A stretch of DNA of 19,712 nt, taken from Gammaproteobacteria bacterium. Lineage in GTDB: Bacteria > Pseudomonadota > Gammaproteobacteria > JABABF01. The notes beneath the pieces were generated by a model. That model was not told the origin of the DNA and did no database searches. It saw only the letters and a program-made list of their open reading frames with translations. The stretch covers positions 1 through 19,712 of the forward strand of contig JABABF010000085.1 of NCBI GenBank assembly GCA_014238345.1. The letters run 5' to 3'. Positions 1 to 8,823 of this stretch are shown here, in pieces. Position 1 is the first letter of the stretch; each line of letters opens with the position of its first letter. The position numbers were made by a program, and so were the translations under genes.

Positions 1-2
1 TA

Positions 3-2954
3 TATCAGCTACATCTATTGTGGACAGGGAGCCAGCAGACTAAGAGTTTCGTTAGCAGAGACTATAGCGTCAGCGATATAGTCGGGGGGCGACGGCTCTC
101 TTTAGTGAGTGGTCATTCGACTATTCAGCCTACTCGCATCACCACCTCTCCAGCGCAGCGCAAACTCGTATTGATTGCGCCACCTTTTGTGCACCTCAAC
201 ACTCCTTTTGTTGTTGATGTGAGAGTCCTTACTAACTACCATTTGAGCATAGGGGATGAAGAGGGGATCATTGCTGGATTCCAGGATCTCTCCACAACAC
301 TGTCGACGGGGACAGTGGTGGCTGCTGTCCAGCGCATCGACAGAATTTCACTGACCATAGCCGATGTGGCACATGACAGCACGACGCTTTTGACAGTTGA
401 GGAGGCTCAGTCGTATCACTTGTTGCTTGAATCCAGTCAAGTCGAATTGTTCGTCTACGAAGTAGTGCCGACTCATTGGGAGCTGAACCCACCGGGTCGC
501 GTGGTATCCGGTCAAGCCTTTGCGGTTCCGCTGAGCGCTGAGGACGATGCGGGCTATGCCCATCCAGATTTTCCACTGTCGTCGTCAGCGGTGATCACCA
601 TGGAGGTTGCAACGCAGAGCTTGCCAGTCGAGGGTTGTGAAATCAGCTCAGCAGGCTTTACAAACTGTGTGATCCGCAATGTGGCAGACGGCACTAGTGT
701 GGTATTGACAGTGAGCGATCAATCGCTGGAGGGCACCGCGACGGTGGTGGTGGATGTGGTGGCCACGGTGTTGTTGCTGTCACCCTATAGCACAGATGGG
801 CAACCCTTGCTACAAGAGATAACGCATGATCAACCCTTTGTCTTGCGGGTGACGGCTGTGCAGTTAGAAACAACGCAGATTGATACGGATTTCAACTTAT
901 CGCTGGCTACGACGGTAACGGCGACGGTGGGGCGTGTGGAGTTGTTGGGACGTACGAGCTCTAGCGTGACGGTGAAGCTGAGCGAAGTCGCAGATGCCTC
1001 GCTAACCACATTGACTTTGTCTGACCAGGGGTTGGTGGGTTCAGTAGGGGTGCAAGTGCAAGTGCAAGCGAGTGGTTTGTTGGTGAGAGCCACATCGTCG
1101 GTGGTATCTGGGCAGCCATTTGATCTTCATGTGTCGGGAGTGGACGCATCGGGCGCTGTGGACTTAGATTATGGGTTGTCATCGGCGGCGATAGTGACCG
1201 CTTCGGTGGGTTCACTGGATGAGCATTTGCGCACAGCAAGTCACCTGAGTGTGGTGCTATCTGGAGTGGTGGAGGGCACGACGGTGACCTTGACGGTGAC
1301 AGATGGCGCACTGTCGGGTACGGCGACGGTGAAGGTGGGTGTGGTGGCGACTCACTTGGCAGTGAGCCTACAAAATGGGGGGTCTTCCGTCAAGACTTTC
1401 GAAACCTTTACTCTAGAAGTGTGGGCCGAGGATGAATCGGGCTCCGTGGCTAGCAGTTATATGTTGTCCTCGCCAGTGGTGACGGTCTCAACGGCAACGG
1501 GGGAGGTGTTATGGCAGTCGTATACTGCCCCCGAATTGATGGTGCAGCTATCCGTGATGAAAGATCACACAACTGCGCTACTTACAGTAACGGACGGCGT
1601 GTTGTTTGGTGCATTACTGATAATGGATGTGGATGTAGTGGCATCAAGAGTGGAATACGTACTCGAATCAACGGCGGTACGATTTAATGAATTGTATCGT
1701 GTGGACATAATACAGAGCGATGCATCGGGCGCTTTTGATGAGGACGCCACGATCTTCGAAAACAGGGAACAGAGCATTTCTATCCCGTCTGGAGCTGTGC
1801 GCTACCCCCCAAATTTGGACGAGAACTATGCTAGATATTTTCATTTACTTGACGATACGCTAGAAGAAGGGACTGTGGTGACGCTGGGTGCAAGCTATCA
1901 GGGGACTACGGGGATTTATATGGGGATTGCTACTTTTACAGTTGTTGTGGAGGCATCGTCCTTGAGGCTAACTCCGCCCCCATTGGCGGTTATCTCTGGC
2001 AGAGCGTTTGAGTTGCCGATATCGGGAGTGGAAATAACGCCCAATCCACATGATCAGTTCGTTGGTGAGCTCTTCGAGCATGTGGATTTGGATTATGAGA
2101 TCTCGCCATCTGTCAGGGTAGATAGCTCTAGTGGAATGGTAGAGTTATTGTCAAACACGACCAACACATTGACAGTGAGTCTGTCGGGAGCGGCGGATGG
2201 CACGGCGGTGATATTGACGGTGACGGATGGCGCATTATCGGGCACAGCGGAGGTGAGGGTAGATGTGGTTGCAACACATATGGCGGTGACGGCACCAGCA
2301 GGGGTGGAAGCAGGTGCTATCTTTGAATTGGAGGTATTGGGAGTGGATGCCACCGGAGCTGTGGATACAGCGTATATGTTGCCGTCGACGGCGACGGTGA
2401 CAGCTTCGTCAGGTACGTTGCAGGTATTCTTGCGCACGCACAATAGTCTGCAGCTGATGTTATCTGGGGTGGCGGATGGGACGACAGTTACGCTGACGGT
2501 GACAGACGGTGCACTCTCCGGGGAGGCCACGGTGCTAATAAGTCAATTAGTGACTCTCAATCTGACCCGCGATGAGGCGGTGGATATCATTGATGCGACC
2601 TTATTGCTCAGGGGGATTAGGTTGACGAAGAGCCAGCGAGCCAGCATCATCAACGAAGAGACTTCAAATATCGTGGCGGCGGGCTACCAGAACTTATTGT
2701 CAAGCGAGGTGGATATTGTCACCCAGATAGACGATTTGCTCAGCACTGACCCGCCAGTTTTGGATCTGACTGGCGATAACGTGGTAGATATCATTGATGC
2801 GACCCTATTGCTCAGAGGGATCAGGTTGACAAAAAGTCAGCGGACTAGCCTGATGAGCGGTGAGACATCAAATATAGTGGTGGCTGGCTATGCAAATTTA
2901 TTGGAGAGTGAGACGGTGATAGTCTCCCGGATAAATATCCTTTTGGGAGAATAA
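3..2954 (+). CDS. Large modular surface/secreted protein with dockerin-like C-terminal repeats, 5' partial
   Basis: The reading frame is open to the left edge of the window, so the N-terminus and any signal peptide are missing; the TTG at 18 is only the first possible start codon inside the window. About 980 residues are visible. Most is a string of roughly 100-residue modules rich in Val, Thr, Ser and Gly. Each ends in a recurring pattern like GTxVxLTVTDGALSGTA followed by VVAT-type strands; the module ends fall near nt 760, 1070, 1345, 1640, 1950, 2270 and 2550. This resembles bacterial Ig-like or cadherin-like stalk domains, but I cannot assign one family. The C-terminus has two 68-residue repeats, each starting with an EF-hand/dockerin-like loop (DLTGDNVVDIID; the first copy begins NLTRDEAVDIID). 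A calcium-stabilised, exported, adhesive or enzyme-anchoring role is inferred. No catalytic domain is visible. It ends in TAA. Confidence 0.75.
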   Translation, partial: YQLHLLWTGSQQTKSFVSRDYSVSDIVGGRRLSLVSGHSTIQPTRITTSPAQRKLVLIAPPFVHLNTPFVVDVRVLTNYHLSIGDEEGIIAGFQDLSTTLSTGTVVAAVQRIDRISLTIADVAHDSTTLLTVEEAQSYHLLLESSQVELFVYEVVPTHWELNPPGRVVSGQAFAVPLSAEDDAGYAHPDFPLSSSAVITMEVATQSLPVEGCEISSAGFTNCVIRNVADGTSVVLTVSDQSLEGTATVVVDVVATVLLLSPYSTDGQPLLQEITHDQPFVLRVTAVQLETTQIDTDFNLSLATTVTATVGRVELLGRTSSSVTVKLSEVADASLTTLTLSDQGLVGSVGVQVQVQASGLLVRATSSVVSGQPFDLHVSGVDASGAVDLDYGLSSAAIVTASVGSLDEHLRTASHLSVVLSGVVEGTTVTLTVTDGALSGTATVKVGVVATHLAVSLQNGGSSVKTFETFTLEVWAEDESGSVASSYMLSSPVVTVSTATGEVLWQSYTAPELMVQLSVMKDHTTALLTVTDGVLFGALLIMDVDVVASRVEYVLESTAVRFNELYRVDIIQSDASGAFDEDATIFENREQSISIPSGAVRYPPNLDENYARYFHLLDDTLEEGTVVTLGASYQGTTGIYMGIATFTVVVEASSLRLTPPPLAVISGRAFELPISGVEITPNPHDQFVGELFEHVDLDYEISPSVRVDSSSGMVELLSNTTNTLTVSLSGAADGTAVILTVTDGALSGTAEVRVDVVATHMAVTAPAGVEAGAIFELEVLGVDATGAVDTAYMLPSTATVTASSGTLQVFLRTHNSLQLMLSGVADGTTVTLTVTDGALSGEATVLISQLVTLNLTRDEAVDIIDATLLLRGIRLTKSQRASIINEETSNIVAAGYQNLLSSEVDIVTQIDDLLSTDPPVLDLTGDNVVDIIDATLLLRGIRLTKSQRTSLMSGETSNIVVAGYANLLESETVIVSRINILLGE
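2560..2951 (+). repeat. Two tandem 204-bp (68-residue) dockerin-like coding repeats
   Basis: The core gatatcattgatgcgacc occurs at 2583 and again at 2787, exactly 204 bp apart. The encoded blocks share VDIIDATLLLRGIRLTKSQR and then ETSNIV-AGY-NLL. Loop residues at positions 1, 3, 5, 9 and 12 of DLTGDNVVDIID match the dockerin-type calcium loop. The first copy has Asn at position 1. The second half of each repeat (about 45 residues after the loop) is longer than the linker between classical dockerin repeats. Confidence 0.8.
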
Positions 2955-3020
2955 AGCTCCCTAGCGCACAGAATGGTCTATGTAGGGAGGCTGCCAAGAG
3001 AGGGCTATAGCGATTTTTTT
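2955..3020 (+). terminator. Possible terminator between the modular protein gene and smc
   Basis: Just after the stop codon, agctcccta (2955-2963) can pair with tagggaggct (2983-2992), giving a 9-bp stem with one bulged G and a 19-nt loop. A run of seven T lies at 3014-3020, but it is about 20 nt beyond the stem, so this is not a textbook intrinsic terminator. Confidence 0.3.
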
Positions 3021-3041
3021 CTATCGTGCAACCTGAACTAC

Positions 3042-3070
3042 TGGAAGTTTGATCCTATATTTGCTACACT
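3042..3070 (+). promoter_or_regulatory. Putative smc promoter with extended -10
   Basis: TGCTACACT (3062-3070) fits an extended -10 (TGn plus TACACT). A weak -35, tggaag, lies 17 bp upstream at 3042-3047. The site is 27 bp before the smc start codon. Only the -10 is convincing. Confidence 0.35.
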
Positions 3071-3097
3071 GAGGCAACGCTCTGTGGAAATCGTCCG

Positions 3098-6000
3098 ATG
3101 CACCTGAAGTGCGTTCGACTCAGCGGTTTCAAATCTTTTGCCGAGGCGACATCGGCAGAGTTTCGTAACTGCTTTTCCGCAGTGGTCGGTCCCAACGGCT
3201 GCGGTAAATCTAATATTCTTGATGCTGTGCGCTGGGTCATCGGCGAACGCTCGTTGCGCACCATGCGTAGCGCCTCAATGAACGATGTAATTTTCAGTGG
3301 TGCGGGCAGGCGCGGTGCCTGTGGCCGCGCCTCAGTGGAATTATTATTTGACAATGCCGACGGCGGTTTTGGCGGGGCCCATGCCGTACGCGCTGAGATC
3401 ACTGTGCGGCGCGAATTGGAGCGCGACGGTGATTCCCATTATTTTCTGTTGGGTGAGCGCTGTAGGCGACGCGATGTGCTGGAGCTGTTTCTCGGCACGG
3501 GTCTTGGCGACCGAAGTAGTTATGCCATTGTCGGACAGGGGATGATCGCGCGCCTAGTCGAGGCGCATCCCCGCGAATTGCGCGGCCAGATTGAGGAGGC
3601 CGCCGGTATTTCTCTGTACCGTGAGCGGCGGCGTGAGACCGAGTCTCGATTGGAGCGCGCACGCGATCATCTAGTGCGGCTCAATGATCTGCGTGGCGAG
3701 TTGGCTCAGCGCCTGCAGAGTTTGTCCCGTCAGGCCGAGCAGGCGCGCCGCCACACCGAGCTGCGTGCCGAGGAGCGCCGCCTGCGCGCCAGTGGCTTCG
3801 TGTTGCGCTATCGGGGATTGGTGAGCGAAGAGACGGAATTAGAGCGCACCATCAGCGGGACTGCAGATGATTTGAGCCACTCGCTCAGTGTGGTTCGAGA
3901 GGTCGATGCAGAGCGCGAGAGCTGGGCGGATCGCTCTCGTGAGATCGTTGCAACATTGGAGCGCCATCAGGGGCGTTGCTACGAGTTGGCTACTGCAGTG
4001 GCGCGTCTGGAATCAGCTCGCAGTGACCGCCAGCAACGGGTACTCGAGCTAGACTCCGAGGCGGCCACCCTAGCCGAGGAGATTGCTGAGACCCAGCGCC
4101 AATTGACGGCTGATGAAACGGAAGGAGCAGCGTTGTGTGCTGAGCTTGAGCGCACGGCGACAGCATTGTGCAGTGCCCGTGGCGAGGAGTCTGAGGTATT
4201 GGCTATACGCCAGCGCGATGAGGAGCGCTTGTGGGCCACGCAGGCACGTTGGGAAGAGGCATCGTCCTCGGCATCGTTGGCAGCGACAGAGTCGGAGGGC
4301 GTGGCGCTGCGCTTGGCGGCTCTGCGTACGGAGGCTGAGCGATTGGCGGCAGAACTGCAGCTCATGACTGCAGAAGAGGCTGAGCTGTTGTCTGTTGCGG
4401 CTGAAGCTGCGGAGGCAGCGATTGATGTGGATGGGAGCGTGGCAGGAGAGTCAGAGCCTGAACACCGGCTCAGCGAATTGTTGGCCTCGTTACCGGCGGC
4501 GCGCGAGCGCATCGCCGCCGCTGCCGCGCAGCTACACCGACATCGCTGCCACATTGAGGATCTCAGTGGACGCCATGCGGCTCTCAAGGCGTTGCTTTCT
4601 GAGCGGCTACCAGATAGCCCCGAGCTACAGCAGTGGTTAGCTGATGCTGGCCTCGACTCCACCTGGCCGTTGGCCGCCTCGTTAGAGTTACAGGAGGGTT
4701 GGCTGGAGGCGGTGGAACTGGTGTTAGGGGAGCGCTTGCGTACATTGTGTGTGGCGGATATTGATGGTTTGGCCGAGCGCCTCAGTGCGCCGCCACAGCC
4801 CGTGCAGTTATTACAGTTACTCCCTCATTCCCCGCCGCCAGATGACGAGCTGCTATGTTCAAAATTACTCGCCCCAGCGGGTCTTGGCGCACTACTGTGG
4901 GGGGTTTATGCTGTTTCTGATGTCGCTGCGGCTCACACGTTGTTGGCGCGGCTTGAGCCAGGGGAGTCAGTGGTGTCGCGCGATGGTTGGTGGTTGGGGC
5001 ATGGCTGGATGCGCATTGCTGGCCCCGAGGAAGGGGTGTTGCAATTGCGTGAGCGCGCTGAGGCGCTGAGTCGAGAATTGGCCGTAGCGCGCGGCGAAGA
5101 GGCCGCTGCCCAGGAAGAGCAAGCTGTCGCCCAAGCGAGTTTGATCGAGCTGGAACTGCGTACTGAGCGGCTGCGTGAAGCGGTGGCACAGCGGGTCGAG
5201 CGCCGTAGCGAATTGCGAATACACAGGGAGCGCGTTGCTGCGCTAGAGAGCCAGCAGCAGCGCTTGGGTGAGCGTCGCCAGCGTGAGGAGCGCTCAGCGC
5301 AGGCCGTAGAAGAAGCACGGCCCGAACTGGAGCAGAGTGCTACTGCCGCTGTGCTAAAAGTAGCCGAGTGTGCGGCATTGCGCGATCAATTGGCGTTGGA
5401 GTGTAAGAGTTGTCGGGAGGCTATGGCAAATTCAGACCGCCGCGCTACGGTGCTGAGCGAAGCGGTACGCCGCCAAGCGTTGGCCGAGGCAGCTCAGCGC
5501 TCGCGTCTGGAGGCCTTGGGCGAGGCTATGGAGCGCCTGCGCGAGCGCGGGCTACGCCTGGGTGAGCGCCGTGAGGAGTTAGCACAGCGCCGCGCACAGC
5601 TTGAGGAGGCCGATCCACGCGCTCAAGAGCAATTGCAACAGCAGTTGGCGCAGTTACATGATGCCGAGCAGGAGCGCGACCTGAGCCGTCGGCAGCTCAC
5701 TGAGGTCGAGCAAGCGCAACGCAGCAGCGCCGAGCGCCGTGTGGTGGCCGAGCGCGATCAGCGGACGTTGCGTGACCAACTGGAGAACCAGCGCGTGCGG
5801 CTCAGTGCTGTCAAGGCTGAACAAGTGTCCTGTACAGAGCAGGTGGTAGCGATGGAACTAGTGATGGATGAACTGCTGAGTTCGCTACCCGATTCAGACC
5901 CGGAGGTAGATGGGGATCAGCAGCTGGCGCGCATAGAGCGACTTATCCTGCGTTTGGGGCCAGTCAATTTAGCTGCTGATACAGAGTACAGCGAGCAGCT

Positions 6001-6598
6001 CGAGCGCAAAGATTACTTCGACCAACAGCATGCGGAGGCCAGCTCGGCCATGGAGCGTTTGCAGGGCGCGATCGCGCGTATTGACAGCGAGGCGAGGCGG
6101 CGCTTCGATGAGGCCTTCCAGAAGATCAACGAGTATTTGGGTGAATTATTCTCACACCTGTTTGGTGGGGGCTTGGCAGAGTTACGGCTGGAGCCAACAG
6201 CAGCCGACGGCGAGGAGCCGGGCATCTTGGTGATGGCGCATCCGCCGGGCAAGAAAAACCGCAATATCCGTCAGCTGTCTGGCGGAGAGAAGAGCTTGAC
6301 GGCTGTCGCCTTGGTCTTTGCGCTGTTTCGGCTCAATCCAGCGCCTTTCTGTATGCTTGATGAGGTGGATGCACAACTAGATGATATCAATGCGGCTCGC
6401 TTCGCTGATTTGGTGGAGGAGATGGCCAAGGAGGTACAGATTATCTGCATCTCTCACAATCGCATCGTCATGGAGCGGGCGAACCAGCTGTTGGGAGTGA
6501 CAATGTCAGAGCCTGGGGTCTCTAGGTTAGTCAGCGTGGATATGGCGCAGGCGTTGGCTGATTCCCAGGAGCGCTCTGAGGCACAGCTCGGTGGCTGA
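3098..6598 (+). CDS. smc: Chromosome segregation protein SMC
   Basis: This ATPase of the bacterial condensin compacts and helps segregate the nucleoid, usually with ScpA and ScpB, which are not in this window. At 1166 residues it has the usual family length. The N-terminal head has Walker A GPNGCGKS at residues 31-38 and begins with the family pattern MHLKCVRLSGFKSF. Long Glu/Arg/Ala-rich coiled-coil arms span roughly residues 165-495 and 655-970. Between them lies a hinge of about 150 residues (about 500-650). The C-terminal head carries the ABC signature LSGGEKS near residue 1059 and Walker B/D-loop MLDEVDAQLDD near 1087-1097. Nothing appears truncated. The TGA stop is 14 bp before the ligA start, and the sequence across it (GAGGTG, 6597-6602) may be the ligA ribosome binding site, so the two genes are probably co-transcribed. 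Confidence 0.97.
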   Translation: MHLKCVRLSGFKSFAEATSAEFRNCFSAVVGPNGCGKSNILDAVRWVIGERSLRTMRSASMNDVIFSGAGRRGACGRASVELLFDNADGGFGGAHAVRAEITVRRELERDGDSHYFLLGERCRRRDVLELFLGTGLGDRSSYAIVGQGMIARLVEAHPRELRGQIEEAAGISLYRERRRETESRLERARDHLVRLNDLRGELAQRLQSLSRQAEQARRHTELRAEERRLRASGFVLRYRGLVSEETELERTISGTADDLSHSLSVVREVDAERESWADRSREIVATLERHQGRCYELATAVARLESARSDRQQRVLELDSEAATLAEEIAETQRQLTADETEGAALCAELERTATALCSARGEESEVLAIRQRDEERLWATQARWEEASSSASLAATESEGVALRLAALRTEAERLAAELQLMTAEEAELLSVAAEAAEAAIDVDGSVAGESEPEHRLSELLASLPAARERIAAAAAQLHRHRCHIEDLSGRHAALKALLSERLPDSPELQQWLADAGLDSTWPLAASLELQEGWLEAVELVLGERLRTLCVADIDGLAERLSAPPQPVQLLQLLPHSPPPDDELLCSKLLAPAGLGALLWGVYAVSDVAAAHTLLARLEPGESVVSRDGWWLGHGWMRIAGPEEGVLQLRERAEALSRELAVARGEEAAAQEEQAVAQASLIELELRTERLREAVAQRVERRSELRIHRERVAALESQQQRLGERRQREERSAQAVEEARPELEQSATAAVLKVAECAALRDQLALECKSCREAMANSDRRATVLSEAVRRQALAEAAQRSRLEALGEAMERLRERGLRLGERREELAQRRAQLEEADPRAQEQLQQQLAQLHDAEQERDLSRRQLTEVEQAQRSSAERRVVAERDQRTLRDQLENQRVRLSAVKAEQVSCTEQVVAMELVMDELLSSLPDSDPEVDGDQQLARIERLILRLGPVNLAADTEYSEQLERKDYFDQQHAEASSAMERLQGAIARIDSEARRRFDEAFQKINEYLGELFSHLFGGGLAELRLEPTAADGEEPGILVMAHPPGKKNRNIRQLSGGEKSLTAVALVFALFRLNPAPFCMLDEVDAQLDDINAARFADLVEEMAKEVQIICISHNRIVMERANQLLGVTMSEPGVSRLVSVDMAQALADSQERSEAQLGG

Positions 6599-6612
6599 GG
6601 TGACGGCAGCTA

Positions 6613-8823
6613 GTGTTGAGTGTCCTTGATGGCGCGATGAACGACTTATTTGGCGGTGGCGACGAGAGTGGCAAGGTGACATTGGAGCGCGCCGAGCTGA
6701 GCCGATTGCGCGCCACTCTGGAGCGTTGTGAGCGCGAATACTACGGTTTTGATGCCCCCAGCTTGCCCGATAGCGAATACGATTGCCTGTTGCTACGCTT
6801 GGCCGAGTTGGAGGCTCTATACCCTGATCTGTCCGATGCCCACTCACCGACACGCCGGGTCGGCGGCACCCCTCGCGAGGACTTTGTCAGCCGTGCCCAT
6901 CGGCAGCCGATGTTATCCCTAGACAATGCCTTTGACGACGAGGCGTTGCGTCACTTTGACAAGCAGCTACGGCGTCGGCTCAAGGTGGCAGAGGAGTTGG
7001 ACTACTGGTGTGAGCCCAAGTTAGATGGCGTAGCAGTGAGCCTCTGGTATAGCGAGGGCATGTTTGAGTGTGGTCTAACGCGGGGCAATGGCAGGGTCGG
7101 AGAAGATGTCACGGCCAATTTGCGCAGCTTGCGCAGTCTGCCTTTGCGCCTGCAGGGGAGGGCGATTCCACCATTTCTCGAGCTGCGTGCTGAAGTCTGC
7201 ATCACCACTGCCGATTTTGAACGCCTCAACCAGCGCCTGCTCGATGCGGCTCAGAAGCCGCTGGCCAATCCGCGCAATGCCGCTGCTGGCGGGCTGCGGC
7301 AGTTGGATCCAGCAAAGACAGCGGAACGTTCGCTACGGTTGTTTTGCCACGGCATTGGCGAGGGTGGAGACGATGGCCCCGCCACGCAGAGCGAGCGTAT
7401 TGAGTGGTTGCGCGAGCTGGGAGTGCCCGTAGTGCCGTGGGGGGAACGCTGCGCCGGTGTGGAGACTTGTATTGATTACAGTGCCGCACTAGAGCGGCAA
7501 CGCGGCAGTCTGGAGCTGGAAGTGGATGGTGCAGTTGTCAAACTCGATCGCTGCGATTGGCAGCGCAAAGAGAAGGCCACATCGCGTGCTCCGCGCTGGG
7601 CCATCGCCCGAAAATTTGCTGGACAAGAACAGCTGAGCCAGCTATTGGCGGTAACCTTTCAGGTCTCTCGTAGCGGTGCGTTGACACCGGTGGCACAGTT
7701 CGCTCCAGTGTCCATAGGCGGTGTCACCGTGCGCCGAGCCACTTTGCACAATGCGGCGGAGTTGCGCCGCCACGACTTTCACTTAGGGGATACGGTGACA
7801 GTGCGCCGCGCCGGTGATGTGATTCCCAAAGTCATGGCAGTGCATCCCGAGCGCCGCCCGCCCGATGCTGAGCGGGTGTGCTTTCCCGAGCATTGCCCAG
7901 AGTGCGGTGCCCCAGTGCGTCCCGATGAGCGGGGACAGCAACATCGCTGCTCAGGTGGCTTGGCTTGCACCGCGCAGCTACACCGCAGTCTGTTGCATTT
8001 TGTCTCGCGCACGGCGATGGACATCCGCAGTTTGGGACCGGAGCTGTTGGCATCTCTGATGCAGCTCAGTCCCGAGTCGATTGTGCAGGCCGCGCCACTG
8101 TCCCATGGCAATGCGGCGTTGCCGCTATCTGCTGCGGTAGATATCTACCGACTACGCGGTTATCGTGAGTATTTAGAGGCACAGTCCGGCTTAGGTTCCC
8201 AGTCGGTTGAGCGCCTGCTGGACAGCATTGATGAAAGCCGTCACCGCACCTTAGATCGCTTTTTCTATGCACTCGGCATACGCGGGGTTGGCAGGAGCAT
8301 AGCACTCGATTTGGCGCGTGAGTTTCACTCTCTTCAGGAATTGACTAAGGCTCCTCTAGAGCAGCTATCAGAGCTGCCCCGGGCTGCTTCGATGCGTCCA
8401 GTGCACGTTGTTGCACCTGGCAAGGGTGCTGAGGCGACCACGGTCAAGTTGCGCAAGGTGCGTATCGGCTCGGTGGTGGCAGGAGCCATCGTCGATTTCT
8501 TTGCTACGCCGATGCAGCGCAGGGTGGTAGGAGAGCTGTATGCCGAGTTGTCTCTCCAGCTGCCGCCGCCTGCAGTGGGAGTGCTCGCCGCAGAAATCTT
8601 TGTATTCACAGGTCGTCTGGCGGCGCTGACTCGCGACGCGGCGGCACAGCGTGTGCAGGCTATGGGGGGGCAGGTCGCCGACACGGTTTCCGCTCGGGTC
8701 ACGCGGGTGGTATCTGGCTCAGGCGGCTCTAAATCCAAGTTGAGCAAGGCTCAAAAAATTGGCTGTGAGGTGCTGGATGAGGCCGATTTTCTAGCACTGA
8801 TAGACAGTGATGACAATGGCTAA
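6613..8823 (+). CDS. ligA: NAD-dependent DNA ligase LigA
   Basis: It seals nicks during replication and repair using NAD+. With the GTG start at 6613 (GAGGTG 10 nt upstream) it has 736 residues; the ATG at 6637 would give 728. Domains in order: NAD-binding Ia helices (YYGFDAPSLPDSEYD); adenylation domain with nucleophile Lys136 in EPKLDGVAVS; OB fold (residues about 345-410); a four-Cys zinc finger (C428, C431, C446, C452); helix-hairpin-helix region with LGIRGVGRSIA; C-terminal BRCT from about 656 with FTGRLAALTRDAA and SKSKLSKAQKIG. The family usually has about 670 residues. The excess is partly in the HhH region, where a stretch rich in Pro, Val and Lys (about 588-612) interrupts the usual hairpin. 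All core motifs are intact, so it is probably functional. In many gammaproteobacteria zipA sits between smc and ligA, but not here. Confidence 0.96.
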   Translation: MLSVLDGAMNDLFGGGDESGKVTLERAELSRLRATLERCEREYYGFDAPSLPDSEYDCLLLRLAELEALYPDLSDAHSPTRRVGGTPREDFVSRAHRQPMLSLDNAFDDEALRHFDKQLRRRLKVAEELDYWCEPKLDGVAVSLWYSEGMFECGLTRGNGRVGEDVTANLRSLRSLPLRLQGRAIPPFLELRAEVCITTADFERLNQRLLDAAQKPLANPRNAAAGGLRQLDPAKTAERSLRLFCHGIGEGGDDGPATQSERIEWLRELGVPVVPWGERCAGVETCIDYSAALERQRGSLELEVDGAVVKLDRCDWQRKEKATSRAPRWAIARKFAGQEQLSQLLAVTFQVSRSGALTPVAQFAPVSIGGVTVRRATLHNAAELRRHDFHLGDTVTVRRAGDVIPKVMAVHPERRPPDAERVCFPEHCPECGAPVRPDERGQQHRCSGGLACTAQLHRSLLHFVSRTAMDIRSLGPELLASLMQLSPESIVQAAPLSHGNAALPLSAAVDIYRLRGYREYLEAQSGLGSQSVERLLDSIDESRHRTLDRFFYALGIRGVGRSIALDLAREFHSLQELTKAPLEQLSELPRAASMRPVHVVAPGKGAEATTVKLRKVRIGSVVAGAIVDFFATPMQRRVVGELYAELSLQLPPPAVGVLAAEIFVFTGRLAALTRDAAAQRVQAMGGQVADTVSARVTRVVSGSGGSKSKLSKAQKIGCEVLDEADFLALIDSDDNG

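Noticed and set aside
3979..4662. Long minus-strand frame inside smc (227 codons)
   Set aside because: A Ser/Ala/Arg-rich shadow of the coiled-coil coding strand; smc is complete and in frame throughout.
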